Below, in pieces: positions 48,701 through 59,679 of a stretch of DNA of 64,000 nt. Position 1 is the first letter of the stretch, and every line of letters starts with the position of its first letter. A program made the position numbers and the translations under genes. This DNA comes from Erigeron canadensis (lineage: Eukaryota; Streptophyta; Magnoliopsida; Asterales; Asteraceae). The notes under the pieces are model-generated. The model had not been told where the DNA came from. It ran no database searches and was given only the letters and a program-made list of their open reading frames with translations. The stretch is taken from contig NC_057769.1 of assembly GCF_010389155.1 (NCBI RefSeq), positions 12,462,735 through 12,526,734 on the forward strand, given 5' to 3'.

Positions 48701-49872
48701 TTTGATGAGCATAAGGATGAAGTGGCCGTGGAGCAGATAATGCAAGTTGTTTTTCTTGATGTTGAACATCCCAGCCCAGTAAGTCCAATTTGAATATGCC
48801 CTTTTCGTCTCATGTTGAATATTGCAGCATTTGTTTTCTCTGCAACTTACAATCCAAAAGTTTATATTTATTCGGGTTAGTGTAGGGCTTTTATGACTAA
48901 TATCCAATCATCTAAAACAGAGGTTTGTGAAACCTTGAAATTTTTATGAGATTGAGGGAGCCATTCTCACTTCTATATATTAAGACTTCTTCTTTCTAGG
49001 CCTTGGAAAAATTGAGGCGTCAGTTAGCGGAGGCCGAGGCTGCTCTTGAAACTCACAAGAAACCTGCAGAGGACACTGGGCCTAAGGTTATCAATGAAGG
49101 CCTTGTCATAGATGAATGGGTGAGTTTCGTATCTATGGTGCATCATTATATTAGTGGTGGCAATATCGACCCCTTCTAACTATGGGTGGAAATTACCACA
49201 AAGGTGGCGTAGTGGTCAGGCAGCCCGATGTCCTAATAAGATATCTTAGGTTCAAACCTCTCTAGGTTACATCTTGTGGGTGGCTTGGGAAAGGGTTCAA
49301 AAGTGGCCATGGGAGTACCTTGGTAGTCCACATACTAATGAGTCAAAATACTTGTCCTCTCCGGGTAACCTGAACAGGTTAACTTTTAATCTTTTATATA
49401 GATAGAATCAGGTTATCTTTGGGTCAGCTGGGTAAATAATGCAGTTTAGCTAAATAGAGAACAGGTCAAATGGATTGAATGTAATCCTAATTGGATTTAT
49501 TATTGATACAGCCTACTAAATTGCTTATTCTGGATCTTATTTGTTCATTATATGACCTGTGATCATGTTTTAACTTAACTTCTAAGAAAACTATGTTTTA
49601 TAATAAAGGTTTGTACAATAAGTACTCTAAGCTAATCTGACCCACTACACCAAAAATTGTCTGCTTGGACCCAAATATGCATTGACCAGCTCCGTCCAAA
49701 TTTCGATGTTTGCCATATAAGTCTGGGATCATGTGAACCATCTCGTTCTTGTGTATTTTATTATGTCCATTTTCATATGCTTAACCATTTTTTCTTCTCC
49801 GTTTCCTTGTAGAAAGAAAGAAGAGAGAGATACCTGGCTCGACAGCAAGTTGAAGGTGTTGACTCTGTATGA
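42783..49872 (+). CDS. VAP4-2: vesicle-associated protein 4-type, MSP domain (VAP family)
   Basis: Seven exons splice into 282 codons plus stop: 42783-43101, 46868-46938, 47495-47576, 48264-48382, 48701-48778, 49000-49119, 49813-49872; phases agree at all GT-AG sites. VAP proteins sit at the ER surface and ER contact sites, where the MSP domain binds FFAT-type motifs. The N-terminus (about residues 1-85) is low-complexity: a Gly run, poly-Asn stretches and Ser-rich segments, then SVARSLLPTRRRLRLDP. The MSP domain runs from about residue 100 to 220: KLYFPYEPGKQ, IKIKNTS, VAFKFQTTAPKSCFMRPPGA (the VAP consensus loop), KFVEPPENN and VKFKIMSLKV. A coiled segment follows (ALEKLRRQLAEAEAALE), and the end is VIDEWKERRERYLARQQ. 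No C-terminal membrane anchor is present, as expected for the VAP4 group. The start is the first ATG of the exon; the frame upstream has no other ATG. Intron 1 is 3.8 kb and holds repeats. The 4-1 versus 4-2 number is uncertain. Confidence 0.94.
42823..43015 (+). repeat. codon-repeat tracts in VAP exon 1
   Basis: GGC repeat (42827-42844) encoding polyglycine and AAC/AAT repeats (42880-42902 and 42984-43003) encoding polyasparagine. They lie in the disordered N-terminal region and are prone to length variation. Confidence 0.85.
44374..44840. repeat. inverted-repeat element dense in CCGAAAT/GGTATACC motifs (VAP intron 1)
   Basis: Near-inverted ends (GACCAAAATTTCGGTG on the left; the complement of CACCGAAATTGACTAC on the right), with TTTCGGT and GGTATACC repeated many times and an AT-rich core at 44455-44650. 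Same architecture as 11824-12247. Lies in the first intron of the VAP gene. Confidence 0.55.
47690..48206. repeat. inverted-repeat element dense in GACCGATAT motifs (VAP intron 3)
   Basis: The left end contains GGTTGTAGAAGTCGTGGATCG, the right end GGCCGATATATACAACAGTG, in opposite orientation. ATCGG, GACCGA and GATATC motifs recur at both ends with an AT-rich core. It fills most of VAP intron 3. Fourth member of the motif-dense class. Confidence 0.5.
49195..49425 (+). mobile_element. tRNA-derived SINE in VAP intron 6
   Basis: The pol III A box (GTGGCGTAGTGGTCAGG at about 49204) and B box (GGTTCAAACCTC at about 49249) are correctly spaced for a tRNA-derived SINE. The tail continues with GGTAACCTGAACAGGTTAAC and an AT-rich end. 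It sits in the sixth intron of the VAP gene on the gene's strand. No clear target duplication. Confidence 0.6.
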
Positions 49873-52064
49873 ACACCTAAGTTTCATGTCTCTAATCATA
49901 AACATCGAGTAGTTGCTTCTTTTTTCCTATTCATATTAATGTGTGTATTGTATTGTTCTTTGCCCATTTAAGTAATGCTGAAATGGGTGATCTGAAGATG
50001 ATTTAACATATTCTGAATGTAAAAAGTTTCTGTGTATTCTGTTTGTAGCGCGAGGAAAATACGAAATGTGTGTTTTAAGTTGTGGCTATCTGTACAAGGT
50101 ACAAGTTCTAACAATTAAAGTACTTTTTGTACTTGCACCAAGATTTAGTCCATGCGTTTCTTTTCTGACTCCCCAACTCAGTAAATTTGTGTTTGGCTCC
50201 ATGTTTATTGTTTCAAGAATAAAGCTATATGGTGTAAAGTTTTTTTACTTGTACACCGTTAAACATGCTATAAGGTGTTGTACAACACAAGAATGTATTG
50301 GTGCGGTTTAAAAAAAGTAATGTGCTGATCACCTACGATTCGAAATACATTTAGTACAACCTTTAGGATTTAACACATTTCCACCAATCTGTTACCACTA
50401 CTTACCAGCTAATCTGATTTTTGGGTAATTTCTTAATATAGCATTCACTATTTTATACTGAATAAATCATTTTGAGTCATTTATTGGTTGATGCCTTGAT
50501 GGGATGTGGATGTCTCTAGGTAACAGAAATGTTCAAACTAAAGGCCATATCTGGACCAGCTACGACATAACCAGGACTAGGACCATACTGAGCCAACTTG
50601 AGACCCAGTTATGGACCCTGCTTATCTGTCCCTTGGATTTGTCATAGGTGGAAAAATGGGTCCTGGCATATGGGATGGGGAATGGCTAAATTTTGGTACC
50701 AGTGGTTCGCCCAAAAGATAATTTTCTATATTTTTTTTTTCTATATCTTTGTCAAATATAATTGCAAAAGCTTTGTACACCCAAGCTCGTCGCAGAAGCC
50801 ATGACCCAGTTCATATATACATGCGAATGTATTAGCGTAAAAGTAATTCGATATCTCAATTGTAACCCAGATGAGATGTCAGATATACATAATTTTCAAA
50901 AGACAGTACATTATTTTGATGGAAAATCAGTGATAGAACTTTATGCATTTAGTATTGATTAAGAGATTCAAGCTAAACTTGATACTGACCAAGAGGAGTG
51001 TAGTGTATCTGTGTGGTCAGTGGTCACTGAATCCCGGGCCAGATTAGTAAGGGTCAGGATGCTCATGCTTTCAACGGGACCATCGAGTCTCATGGAGTTG
51101 AAACATGTCGGCAAGCAGTTCGTACAGTGAATTCAATCAGCAATAATTATAAACAATAACCAAGCTGATTACCGATTTTGCATTTAAGTAAAAATATTCT
51201 TATTCATAATACACAATTAAGAATGATGATATACTCTTTTGCAGCAATGTCCCCGGTTCACACATCATAAATTGGTTATTAGAATCTTACACCGATTCAC
51301 CTGCATCCTGACACCATAAATTTATCATGTTCATTCTGCAACATTTGTTGGTTCAAGTACCAAAATATCCAAAATCAGAAACAATTTAAAACCCAAGATG
51401 TTTACATGCACACTATACAGAAAAGAGCTGTACCCTTCCCTTTAGTACATGTACATTATCAAGTTAGATACACAAAAACTGCAATACATTCTCTGCACCA
51501 TGTGCACCCCCACCTCACCCTTCAGAAAACATGATCTTGGGCAACTTACAGATTTAGAAAGAAACTAATAGATGCTTTAGTTTCCCACAATTCTCTATAA
51601 CAAAATTTTGATTTGCTTTTTTTTCTCTTCCTCTTTTTTTTTTCAAGTATAAAAACGTAAGTCAGATGAACTGCTCATTATATGTTCTGGTTCGTATAAC
51701 TTGTCAAGACTACTGTTTACAGTAAATGTTGGAGTCTAAAAGGTTGAGGCTTTGATTTACTAGACACTATAACACTGGACCTGTATCTTATATAACTGTT
51801 CCAAGAATGACTAGAATTGTGGGTCGAGATCATTTCCTACCACACATATATCACACAGATAAACATATAAGCAAAGCTAACAAAAAATATAATGTACTGG
51901 TCAGATTTTGTTATTAAACGAGTGTTTTTAGACAAGATATAACTAAAGGATTCTAACATTTAAGTTCTTTTTACAACCTTATTTCATCATCTGTACCTAA
52001 AATAAACGCCTACTTTACATGAGACCAAAGCCTAAGATATACATAAAAGAAAACAAGAAATGGG
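49873..52064. other. VAP 3' region and intergenic sequence
   Basis: The first 400 bp should be the VAP 3' untranslated region. Near 50612 a 36-codon frame (MDPAYLSLGFVIGGKMG...) is too short and isolated to call. The last 600 bp are the 3' flank of the ARM-repeat gene on the minus strand. No other feature supported. Confidence 0.45.
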
Positions 52065-53795
52065 TTAGTGCCAAATCCCTTTTATCATACGAGCAATTCT
52101 ATTCGAAGATAGGTTCCTAACAATCTTTCTAGCATCTGAAACTTGCTCATCTGCTAGTTTCTCAATGTTTTTCAAGTACCCAGAATTCAAAATTTTCTTT
52201 CGGCCACTAGTACATCCCGACAATGACATGATTACTGGGAGTAAAAGTTTTTTGTGACTTGAAGTTCCTTCTTCTTGGTCAATGGATTGCATAAGCAAGC
52301 TCACATTTTGATCATTTTCCACAAATCTTTTTCGGTTTTTGGGTATTGAAATCAACTTTGACAATGTCTGAATTGCCATTTCACGTACCTCAAAGGACTT
52401 TGCAGCCACAAATTTGGCGAGTTCTTGCATGAACCCTGCTTCTCCCATAGCTTTCTTGAGATCATCCGAAATCCCACTTAACCAAAAAGCAGCTTTTAGC
52501 GATGCCTCTTGTACAGAAACCTCACCATTGCGTAGATAGTAGAGTATGTAATCGATAAAACCACAACTCACCAAACTATTCAATCTCGTTAAATCCAAAC
52601 ATAAACTCGTTATCGCCCTTATAGACGTCTCTCTAGTCTTGGACGAAAACGACGAGTTAGGATCCAAAACATGAACCAAAACACGAATCCCACCTTCATC
52701 AACAACTAGATTCGTCACTACTTGATCCTCAAACGCCGTAGCTTGAAGAAACTCCATAGCACTAATCTGACAAACCTCATTTCTAGACTTAACAAGGTTA
52801 ACAAAAATCGTAAGTGCGCCTTCTTCAACAATGAACCTCTTAATTTCTTTAACACCAACCACATTCTTCAACACTCCACAAGCTAAACCGACCAACTCAC
52901 CTCCATTCCCACCTTCACTAGCACAGATTCTCAACAATGAAGTCACACCACCATGAGCCGAAACCGCCCAAGCATTTTCACCTCCCGCCGTACACTTCAT
53001 CAAACACATACAACACAAACTTTTCCCCAAACAACTCCCACTCTCCAAAACCCGAACCAAAGGCGCAACAAGCCCATTTCCAACCAACCCTTTTCTATAC
53101 TCAACAAACCCACAAATAATATCTAAACTTTTCAAAACCTCGTCTTGAATACCGACATCTTTTAAGCCTAAAAACTCAATCAATGCATAACCAAATCCTT
53201 CAACTTCTTCCATTGCAACTCTCAAAAACTTGTCATTTTCTTGAATCAATTCATAAAAACAAACCAACCCTTTTTTCTTCATCTCATTATTTCCGATTTT
53301 AAACCTCGAAAACAAATCATTTGCATAAAATAATACATCTTCTTTTGAAGCATTTAATCCAGGCTTTGAAACCACAATTGCATATTCCCCACATATAGAT
53401 ACATTTTCATTACAACTATTATTATATATCATTAATTCATTTAATGATTTAATAATTGTATTTAACTTCACACATATAATATCAAGATCACTTTGCATCA
53501 AGAGCTTACCATTGTATGAGCAATCTATGCATTTTTCAGCCAAATTTGTAGTGAAATTTGCTATTTCATCAATTTCTTGAACCACGCCGGAATACGATGA
53601 AGTTTCGCCGGAATCTTGATTTTCCGGCGGAAGTCCGGCTATAATGGGGAGAATCTCATTTAACTTGTTTCTTATTAATACCCATCTTGAATTAAACACA
53701 TTTACTGAGTAGGAAAGTGTGATTAAAGATTCTATTTGGTCGGTTGTTTGCCGGAATCTTGATTTGCCGGCGAGTTGGGGTTTTTCCTTATTCAT
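52065..53795 (-). CDS. ARM-repeat protein, plant DUF7032 type, intronless
   Basis: A single uninterrupted frame of 576 codons. Armadillo repeats form a superhelical scaffold for protein binding; the plant family with an N-terminal helical domain (DUF7032, as I recall) is mostly uncharacterised, and a U-box is absent here. The N-terminus (about residues 15-130) is helical: QTTDQIESLITLSYSVN, WVLIRNKLNEILPIIAGLPP. Armadillo-like units follow from about residue 190 to 560: GLVAPLVRVLESGS, HGGVTSLLRICASEGG, EEGALTIFVNLVKS, DEGGIRVLVHVLDPNSS, CGFIDYILYYLRNGEVSVQ, AGFMQELAKFVAAKSFEVRE. The C-terminal SSNRIARMIKGIWH motif is typical of the plant group. The start is the first ATG, 53793-53795, preceded by a poly-T/A tract. 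An intronless gene of this size is usual for the family. No molecular function can be inferred. Confidence 0.9.
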   Translation of the reverse strand: MNKEKPQLAGKSRFRQTTDQIESLITLSYSVNVFNSRWVLIRNKLNEILPIIAGLPPENQDSGETSSYSGVVQEIDEIANFTTNLAEKCIDCSYNGKLLMQSDLDIICVKLNTIIKSLNELMIYNNSCNENVSICGEYAIVVSKPGLNASKEDVLFYANDLFSRFKIGNNEMKKKGLVCFYELIQENDKFLRVAMEEVEGFGYALIEFLGLKDVGIQDEVLKSLDIICGFVEYRKGLVGNGLVAPLVRVLESGSCLGKSLCCMCLMKCTAGGENAWAVSAHGGVTSLLRICASEGGNGGELVGLACGVLKNVVGVKEIKRFIVEEGALTIFVNLVKSRNEVCQISAMEFLQATAFEDQVVTNLVVDEGGIRVLVHVLDPNSSFSSKTRETSIRAITSLCLDLTRLNSLVSCGFIDYILYYLRNGEVSVQEASLKAAFWLSGISDDLKKAMGEAGFMQELAKFVAAKSFEVREMAIQTLSKLISIPKNRKRFVENDQNVSLLMQSIDQEEGTSSHKKLLLPVIMSLSGCTSGRKKILNSGYLKNIEKLADEQVSDARKIVRNLSSNRIARMIKGIWH

Positions 53796-54296
53796 TTTTT
53801 TTTATACTAGCCCATTTTCCGGTGGGATTTTCCGGCGACTATTATTGTTGGGATTTGAAGGTGAAGTGATGTTTGCATTTAAGGTTGTGTTATAGTTTTG
53901 TTGAGCTGGGTTTTGAATTATGAAAATACCCTTTTGGATGAGTGATATACTTATGTTATTTTGAGAAAAAGAGAACGTGAAGATTATTAGTTATGGGTTT
54001 GTTACAAAGTTGGAAAAAGTACCAAAATAGAATCTATAATCTTAAAAAGATAATGGTATTTTATAAACCGGAAATATTAGGTAAAACATGTTATATCTAT
54101 CTTAAGTTAAGAGGAGATTATGTAAAATTTAGGAAGAGGTTATATAAAATTTAAGGGGGCTATGTATGTTTCTTAAATTCAAAGGTTTAATTTGTCATTT
54201 TTTTAAGTGACAATATCTGAACTTAGGTAAAGTCTGCAGTACGGATCATTTTCCCTTGTATAAAGTACCATAAGTGAGTTAACAGTATTAGCACTT
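53796..54296. other. ARM-gene promoter side
   Basis: On the minus strand this is upstream of the start codon. AT-rich with a GC-richer first 60 bp that may be 5' untranslated sequence. No other feature supported. Confidence 0.4.
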
Positions 54297-54545
54297 TATC
54301 CGTGTATTGCGGCGGTGGTCGTGCCGTCATGGCAGTAACAATGTGGTGGTGAGGGCAAATGTTGGTGGTTGATGAGACGTCAAGTGACGTAGATAATTTA
54401 TGTAAAAGTAATTGATGTAAGAGGTTAATGGAGAATTTTAAAAGATAAATGATTGTTAGTGTAACTTAATCATTAATGTTAAGGGGTCGTGTAAGCAAAA
54501 ATATTTTAAGGGGTGCTAAATGAAAATATTACATATTTTTCAACA
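54297..54545 (-). repeat. Helitron-like repeat (family B), minus copy
   Basis: Starts with the diverged tip CCGTGTATTGCGGCGGTGG and continues with the AAAGTAATTGATGTAAGAGG and TGTTAAGGGGTCGTGTAAGC segments shared with the other copies, read in reverse. Its 5' end is near AAGGGGTGCTAAATG. Confidence 0.5.
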
Positions 54546-54574
54546 CTTCCTAAATAAATTTCTATTCTTTTTCT

Positions 54575-54945
54575 ATACTTCATTATAAAACAAACTACCT
54601 CTCATCTGTTTTCAACTATCTATCTTTGAAATACCCAAAATACCTTTAATTTTCAACACATTTTTTACTCACACACTAAATCTACCCAAAATATCTCTAA
54701 AATATTTTCCAACCATATGTATCCAAACTTCTCTACCTTATTCATTAATTTAAATATTTATACTTAATATCTTTAAAAAACTCTTAATAAAATTATTTAC
54801 AAAAGATAAATATGTTAACCATATAATAATTACACTAACATTTACATCAATTATTTTTAGATTAATAACCACATCATTAGTACCACCACTCGTTATCACC
54901 TTCACCGCTACGTTGCACGAGTACAAATCTCGTTTAATATAGTAT
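54575..54945 (+). repeat. Helitron-like repeat (family B-related), plus copy
   Basis: Begins TCTATACTTCATTATAAAAC and ends CCGCTACGTTGCACGAGTAC, with the CACCA-rich segment just before. More diverged than the other copies. Its orientation is opposite to the copy at 54297-54545, so the two form a loose inverted pair. Confidence 0.45.
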
Positions 54946-55557
54946 AGATTGTGGTACTAGTTAGACGATTGGTTTAAGTTTTTAAAAAGTTAGGGCCTCA
55001 ATATTTTATAAGCTAAATTTAATGTATAGATTTTGAGCTAAATACCATTATATAATTTGTATTATAGTAATACCGTTATTGATTTTTGCTGCATCTATTT
55101 ATTGTGGACTACTAACAGTTCAATAACATCGGTCAAACTATTTTGTTTTTCTGATTATTTTAATTTATATTTTTATTGATTTCGTTTAATACCTTTAAAA
55201 TTTTAAGTAGTAAAATATTATGTCACGTGTCAATAAAAATAATTCAAATCTTTGTATTTCTATTAGAGTTGTCATTGAGAGAAGTTAGGGTGAGATACTG
55301 AGATTAAAGGTGTGAACATGACAACCTTATTTTTTACGTTCGAATAGTTGTCTCATTTTGTGACTTGTATTTAAATAAAAAAAAAATCAAGACATTAGCT
55401 TTAATGTTTTAAGCTTTAAGGGTGTCAAATGAGCATTGTGCAAGCAATTACTTCATACTGTCTTCATGTGATATATGATAATATGAATGCAGGTTCTTTT
55501 ACCTTATCGAATAGTAACTAAACGAGAGAAAGTACATTGTAACTAAACGAGAGAAAG
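54946..55557. other. intergenic, nothing recognised
   Basis: AT-rich. The 25-bp segment GTAACTAAACGAGAGAAAGTA is tandemly duplicated at 55516 and 55542, directly before the family A copy 4. No gene supported. Confidence 0.5.
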
Positions 55558-55687
55558 TATCCACGCGTTGTGGCGGTGGGATGGTGAGGGTGATAGCTAG
55601 GTCATAGAGTGTGATAGCTAGGTCATAGAGTGTGATATGTCATAAGATCATAAAGTGTGATAGGTCATTGGAGTTAATATGTCATAG

Positions 55688-56901
55688 CAGGGGCGGATGT
55701 ATAGCTTGATTAGTGGGGGCAAATGCCCCCTATAGCCCAATAATTATTAGCAAAATTTACATTAACAAATGAAGATATGCATGCTTAATTTACATGAATG
55801 CCCCAGTCTGTAATTGATTGTGCCCTCAGACAACTAAAAAACTTGTATCATTGGTTGAATTATTGATTATCTATATCTATACTATATTATAAAGTAAATA
55901 GGGTTTCAACTTTCAATTTCAACAATATACACATAATAATGCATGAAGTACCATACACCAATGCCTACAACTTTTTCTCTTCTCCATAAATCATTTTATT
56001 CCTCTAATTCTTTTAAAATCATTTATCTCAAAAACCGTACATCGATAAATTATAAAAATTATATGGATGTTCTTAAAACTTCATGCTCTTTCATTAAAGA
56101 TGTCATTCGATATACTTTCGAATAATTTTTATATCCGAGGGCGGAGCCCGTACGGTTAAGGCATTTGGCTATGACACTCTATAACATATCACCTCCTATG
56201 ACCTATATCCTTCACTATATCACCGCCACAACACGTTGTACTTGCTCACATGAATACATAAAGAAAACAAAATTTGTTTTGTGTAATGGACGATGTGGGA
56301 ACATATTTTACATCTGTTTCAAATCAATTCTTTATTTTTTTTCTTTAGGCTCTACATATCAACAAACTAAAACTTGCTTTATATGTTATTATTGATTATA
56401 CTATATTAGTAAAAATGCATTGTATACATGTACAATTTTATAATTCAAAGCATCTATTTTCTAGTTTCTATCAGACATATTATTATTTAGTATAATTACA
56501 TATTAATTATGGTTTGATTTAGGCTAACTTTCATTAAGAATGTAGTCTCAAAATGATGTCAACCTGAAATTATTTTGTGGCTTGGTTTGCTCAACAAGCT
56601 TTTTTCGAGCTAGCAAAGGATGAGGTTTTTTTCGTTCAAATTATCCCGAAAAGACGAACTTTTCATATATATATGCAGCTAATCGAGAAATTCACGTTCT
56701 CATTTTGTAAAAACTTCCCCGAGGCTAGATTCAAGTTTTAATCAGAAAACTAAATCAAAAAGCTTACAAAACTGACAAATTGCTTAATATACAACTTGAT
56801 CCGACCCGTTTTAACATACTGAAAAGGTTACGAGGTCCAACCGGGTATCGAATTACATATGAACGTGCCCCCTATGCCAGATATTTCTAGATCCGCCTTT
56901 G
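55688..56901. mobile_element. hAT-type non-autonomous transposon
   Basis: The terminal inverted repeats CAGGGGCGGATGTATAG (left) and the complement of CAAAGGCGGATCTAG (right) match the CAGGGGCGGA-type hAT ends known in plants. An exact 8-bp target duplication TGTCATAG flanks it (55680-55687 and 56902-56909), as expected for hAT. The 1214-bp body has no transposase frame; it includes a family A repeat at 55865-56240. Confidence 0.88.
55865..56240 (+). repeat. dispersed repeat family A, copy 3 (inside the hAT element)
   Basis: Begins CTATATCTATACTATATTAT, contains AAAACCGTACATCGATAAAT, TGTCATTCGATATACTTTCG and GGCATTTGGCTATGACACTC, and ends at CCGCCACAACACGTTGTACT. It is in opposite orientation to copy 4, which surrounds the hAT element. 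Confidence 0.7.
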
Positions 56902-57280
56902 TGTCATAGAGTATGATAGTCAAATGCCTTAGCCGTACGGGCTCCGTCTTTGGATTTTAAAATATCGTCGGAAGTATATCGAATGACATCTCTAATAAAA
57001 GAGCATGAAATTTTAAGAACACCCATATAATTTTTATAAATTATCGATGTACAGTTTTTGAGATAAAAGATTTTGAATGAATTGGAGAAATAAATGATTT
57101 ATGGAGGAAAGAAAAAAAAATGATTGGTTGAGATTTGAGGAGAGAGAAAGGTACTATAGTTATTTTAGATAAATATATAATAGATAGGAGAGACATTTTA
57201 GGAAAGTGATTAAAATCAATATTAAAAATTTAAGTTTAATATTGAAAATATAAAGAAAATCTGCTTTATAATATAGTATC

Positions 57281-58878
57281 GTAACTGAATAAACACCTAA
57301 TGGTATATCAATCTCATTGGATATTTATGAAATCTACTAAACTTACAGGAATATATAATTGACAATGAATGTTTAAGTGATATAGACATTATATATACAA
57401 TTTTTAAACAGGGGAATTCTACGTAATGAAGCATAAGCTTGCTTTTTAGATACAATAGTTTTATCAAATGATAGGGCACAAATTTTTGGTGGTTTTTTGA
57501 AGCAAATTGCATCTTTAAGTGGAGGTGGTTAGCTAAGTTGAGTTCAGTTTGTTAACTATCTCGTTGGCATGTCGCAGCATTTTTTAAGAGAAAATCTTAC
57601 CTCGAAGGAAACGTATATGATAGAAAATGTGACGTGTTTAGTTTTGAGCTACGTACTCTTTGCTATAGTAATAAGATCACATGTGATAGTTCTCCAATCA
57701 ATCACGACCCCAATGAAACCAGCCATATTATTTACACCAACCAAACATTCATACAATAACTACGTATACACTCAAAGAATAGGTGAGAGTGACAAAGTTA
57801 AGCTTTAGTTTCAATAATAAGGCTGTCAATCAAGTGGAATCGGGTCTAGTCGACAAGTTGAAAATCTATAAGCCTAATCTAACACGTTAAAAAGTTTAAG
57901 GATAGAAATTTCAACCAAGGCCTAACCCGACTAATACATGGGTTGACAGGTCAAATATGTAGGTTTTGCCTCAATCGGGTTTAATGTCAATGTTTGGAAG
58001 TGGGTTGGTTTGATTAAAGTGCCAACTAGGTCCATTTGAGGTCAAGTGGGCTTGTGTGTGTGCGAGTCAAATGGGTTGCTTTCGGGTTAATTGGGTTAGT
58101 ATTGATAGAAAAATTGTCTGCTCCTTGCGACGAGGACGATATTTCCTACTTCAATTCTTACTTTTACCCATGTCCTTGACTTCGAAGTTTGATATATGTG
58201 ATCGGCGAGTGTTACAATTCTGGTGAACTCTTGAAATCCGACAAGATAGAGAGAAATATGAAAGGACCACAAATGGAAGAGACCATTTGTCATGTTCTTG
58301 ACTATACAATTTTTTTGTTACATTCAAAAGTGTATCAAATGACCATATTTTCCTTAATAGAAGATGAGAATAGATGGTCTTAATCTATCATGCTAAAGAT
58401 GATCGACTAATATTATGCCTTAATTTAAAAGTTGAAGTCTTAAAAATCCTAAAGAGCACTAAACAATATAATTTATATATGAATATAGATTAGGTTATTC
58501 GGGTTGACCAGTCGACTTAACAACCCAATAAGGCTGCCGAATTGTACTTGAAAAAAATATACATAGGTGAGTTGCCAGGTTAACAAATACCTACTTTGAA
58601 ATTTGTTTTATTTGTCATGAAGGTTTTAGATCGTGATTCGGATGATGAATTTATTGACTCTAATATACGTTAACATATTTTGGTATATAATTAACTGGTT
58701 TACATAGCATGAGATTTTGTAGAAAATGATTTTGTTAGTTTCAGACTGACTGGGTATTAAACTAGCTAGTAGATGTTTTTAATTTTACAATTCAATGACA
58801 ATTTTTTTAAGTAATAAATGCAATTTATATGGAAACATAACTGCATAGAATATCTTGCATTAAGTTTTTTTTTATATA
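57281..58878. other. intergenic, nothing recognised
   Basis: AT-rich with a segment of GGGTT-type motifs (57830-58090). Frames at 57569-57808 and 58189-58383 have no recognisable domains. No feature supported. Confidence 0.4.
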
Positions 58879-58881
58879 TAA

Positions 58882-59608
58882 GGGGCAAGAGTGTAATCGG
58901 GAAAAAAACAATCGGCTCTAATCGACAAGTCGGCTCCCTACCTCCTACTTTTTGGCAAATATCGGCAAGAGCATCGGCAAAACCAATCGGCCAAATATAA
59001 CCGATCAAAAGGGACGTTGGATGCTTGAAGTGTGAGAATCGAGATACACAAATCAACTCATATATTTATTTTAATTAATAAAATTACATATCATATATAC
59101 ATACACAAAACCCACCATATTCACCATTTTTTCCGGCGAGTTTTCGGACAAGTGATGTCGAAACTTACTTGTGTGGGGGAAATGAAACCCGTTGAATCTT
59201 CTATCCTGGGATGGATGCCGCGATGTGATATACATACCACCACCGGCGACCCTATTTTCTGGCCACACTTTTTTCCGGCCGATTTTGACGGAGATGGTGA
59301 TGATAGATAGATGTTGACTTTGTTGCTGCAGGTGAAGGAAATGCTAGCACCTTTATCAAATTGATTTATTGAACTGTTTGGGAGTGAAATTTGTTGAGAT
59401 AGATAGATAGATATAGACTATTGATAGTGAAAGAGATATAGATATAGAAAATGTATATATATAGTACATAAGCCGATCGGGAAAAAAAAATCACACTTAC
59501 ACCCTTCGTTTTGGCAAATATTTTGAAGGCCAAATGTCACATTTTTATTGGTTTAGAATATGCCAATTTTTACCGAAATGTCAAGGATCGGCTCTACATC
59601 CTTGCCCC
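58882..59608. mobile_element. Harbinger/Tourist-like MITE
   Basis: Terminal inverted repeats GGGGCAAGAGTGTA on the left and the complement of GGGGCAAGGATGTA on the right, flanked by the 3-bp TAA (58879-58881 and 59609-59611), the preferred target of PIF/Harbinger elements. Subterminal regions repeat ATCGGC and CGGCAA motifs. No transposase. A GC-rich internal patch encodes a 51-codon frame at about 59155-59310, described separately. Confidence 0.7.
59155..59310 (+). other. short GC-rich reading frame inside the MITE
   Basis: The 51-codon frame starts MSKLTCVGEMKPVESS and ends in the acidic FFPADFDGDGDDR. Base composition and amino-acid balance differ from the AT-rich MITE around it, so it may be a captured gene fragment. 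I do not recognise a family, and there is no evidence of expression. Confidence 0.3.
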
Positions 59609-59679
59609 TAAGCACCATTTTCACTTGGAAATGAATCATAATTAAATCGATACATAGAACTCTCGTCTAAATTATTACA

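Larger units (their letters stand above)
55558..57280 (-). repeat. dispersed repeat family A, copy 4, split by a hAT element
   Basis: Read on the minus strand the copy starts near 57280 (GATACTATATTATAAAGC), runs through the conserved core (complement of TTATCGATGTACAGTTTTTG and GGCATTTGACTATCATACTC) to 56902, is broken by the hAT element, and resumes at 55687 to finish at the GC-rich tip (complement of CCACGCGTTGTGGCGGTGG, 55561-55579). The join at the target duplication restores the order seen in copy 1. Confidence 0.75.

Noticed and set aside
50612..50722. 36-codon frame starting MDPAYLSLGFVIGGKM
   Set aside because: Short, isolated, without splice partners or recognised family; could be chance.
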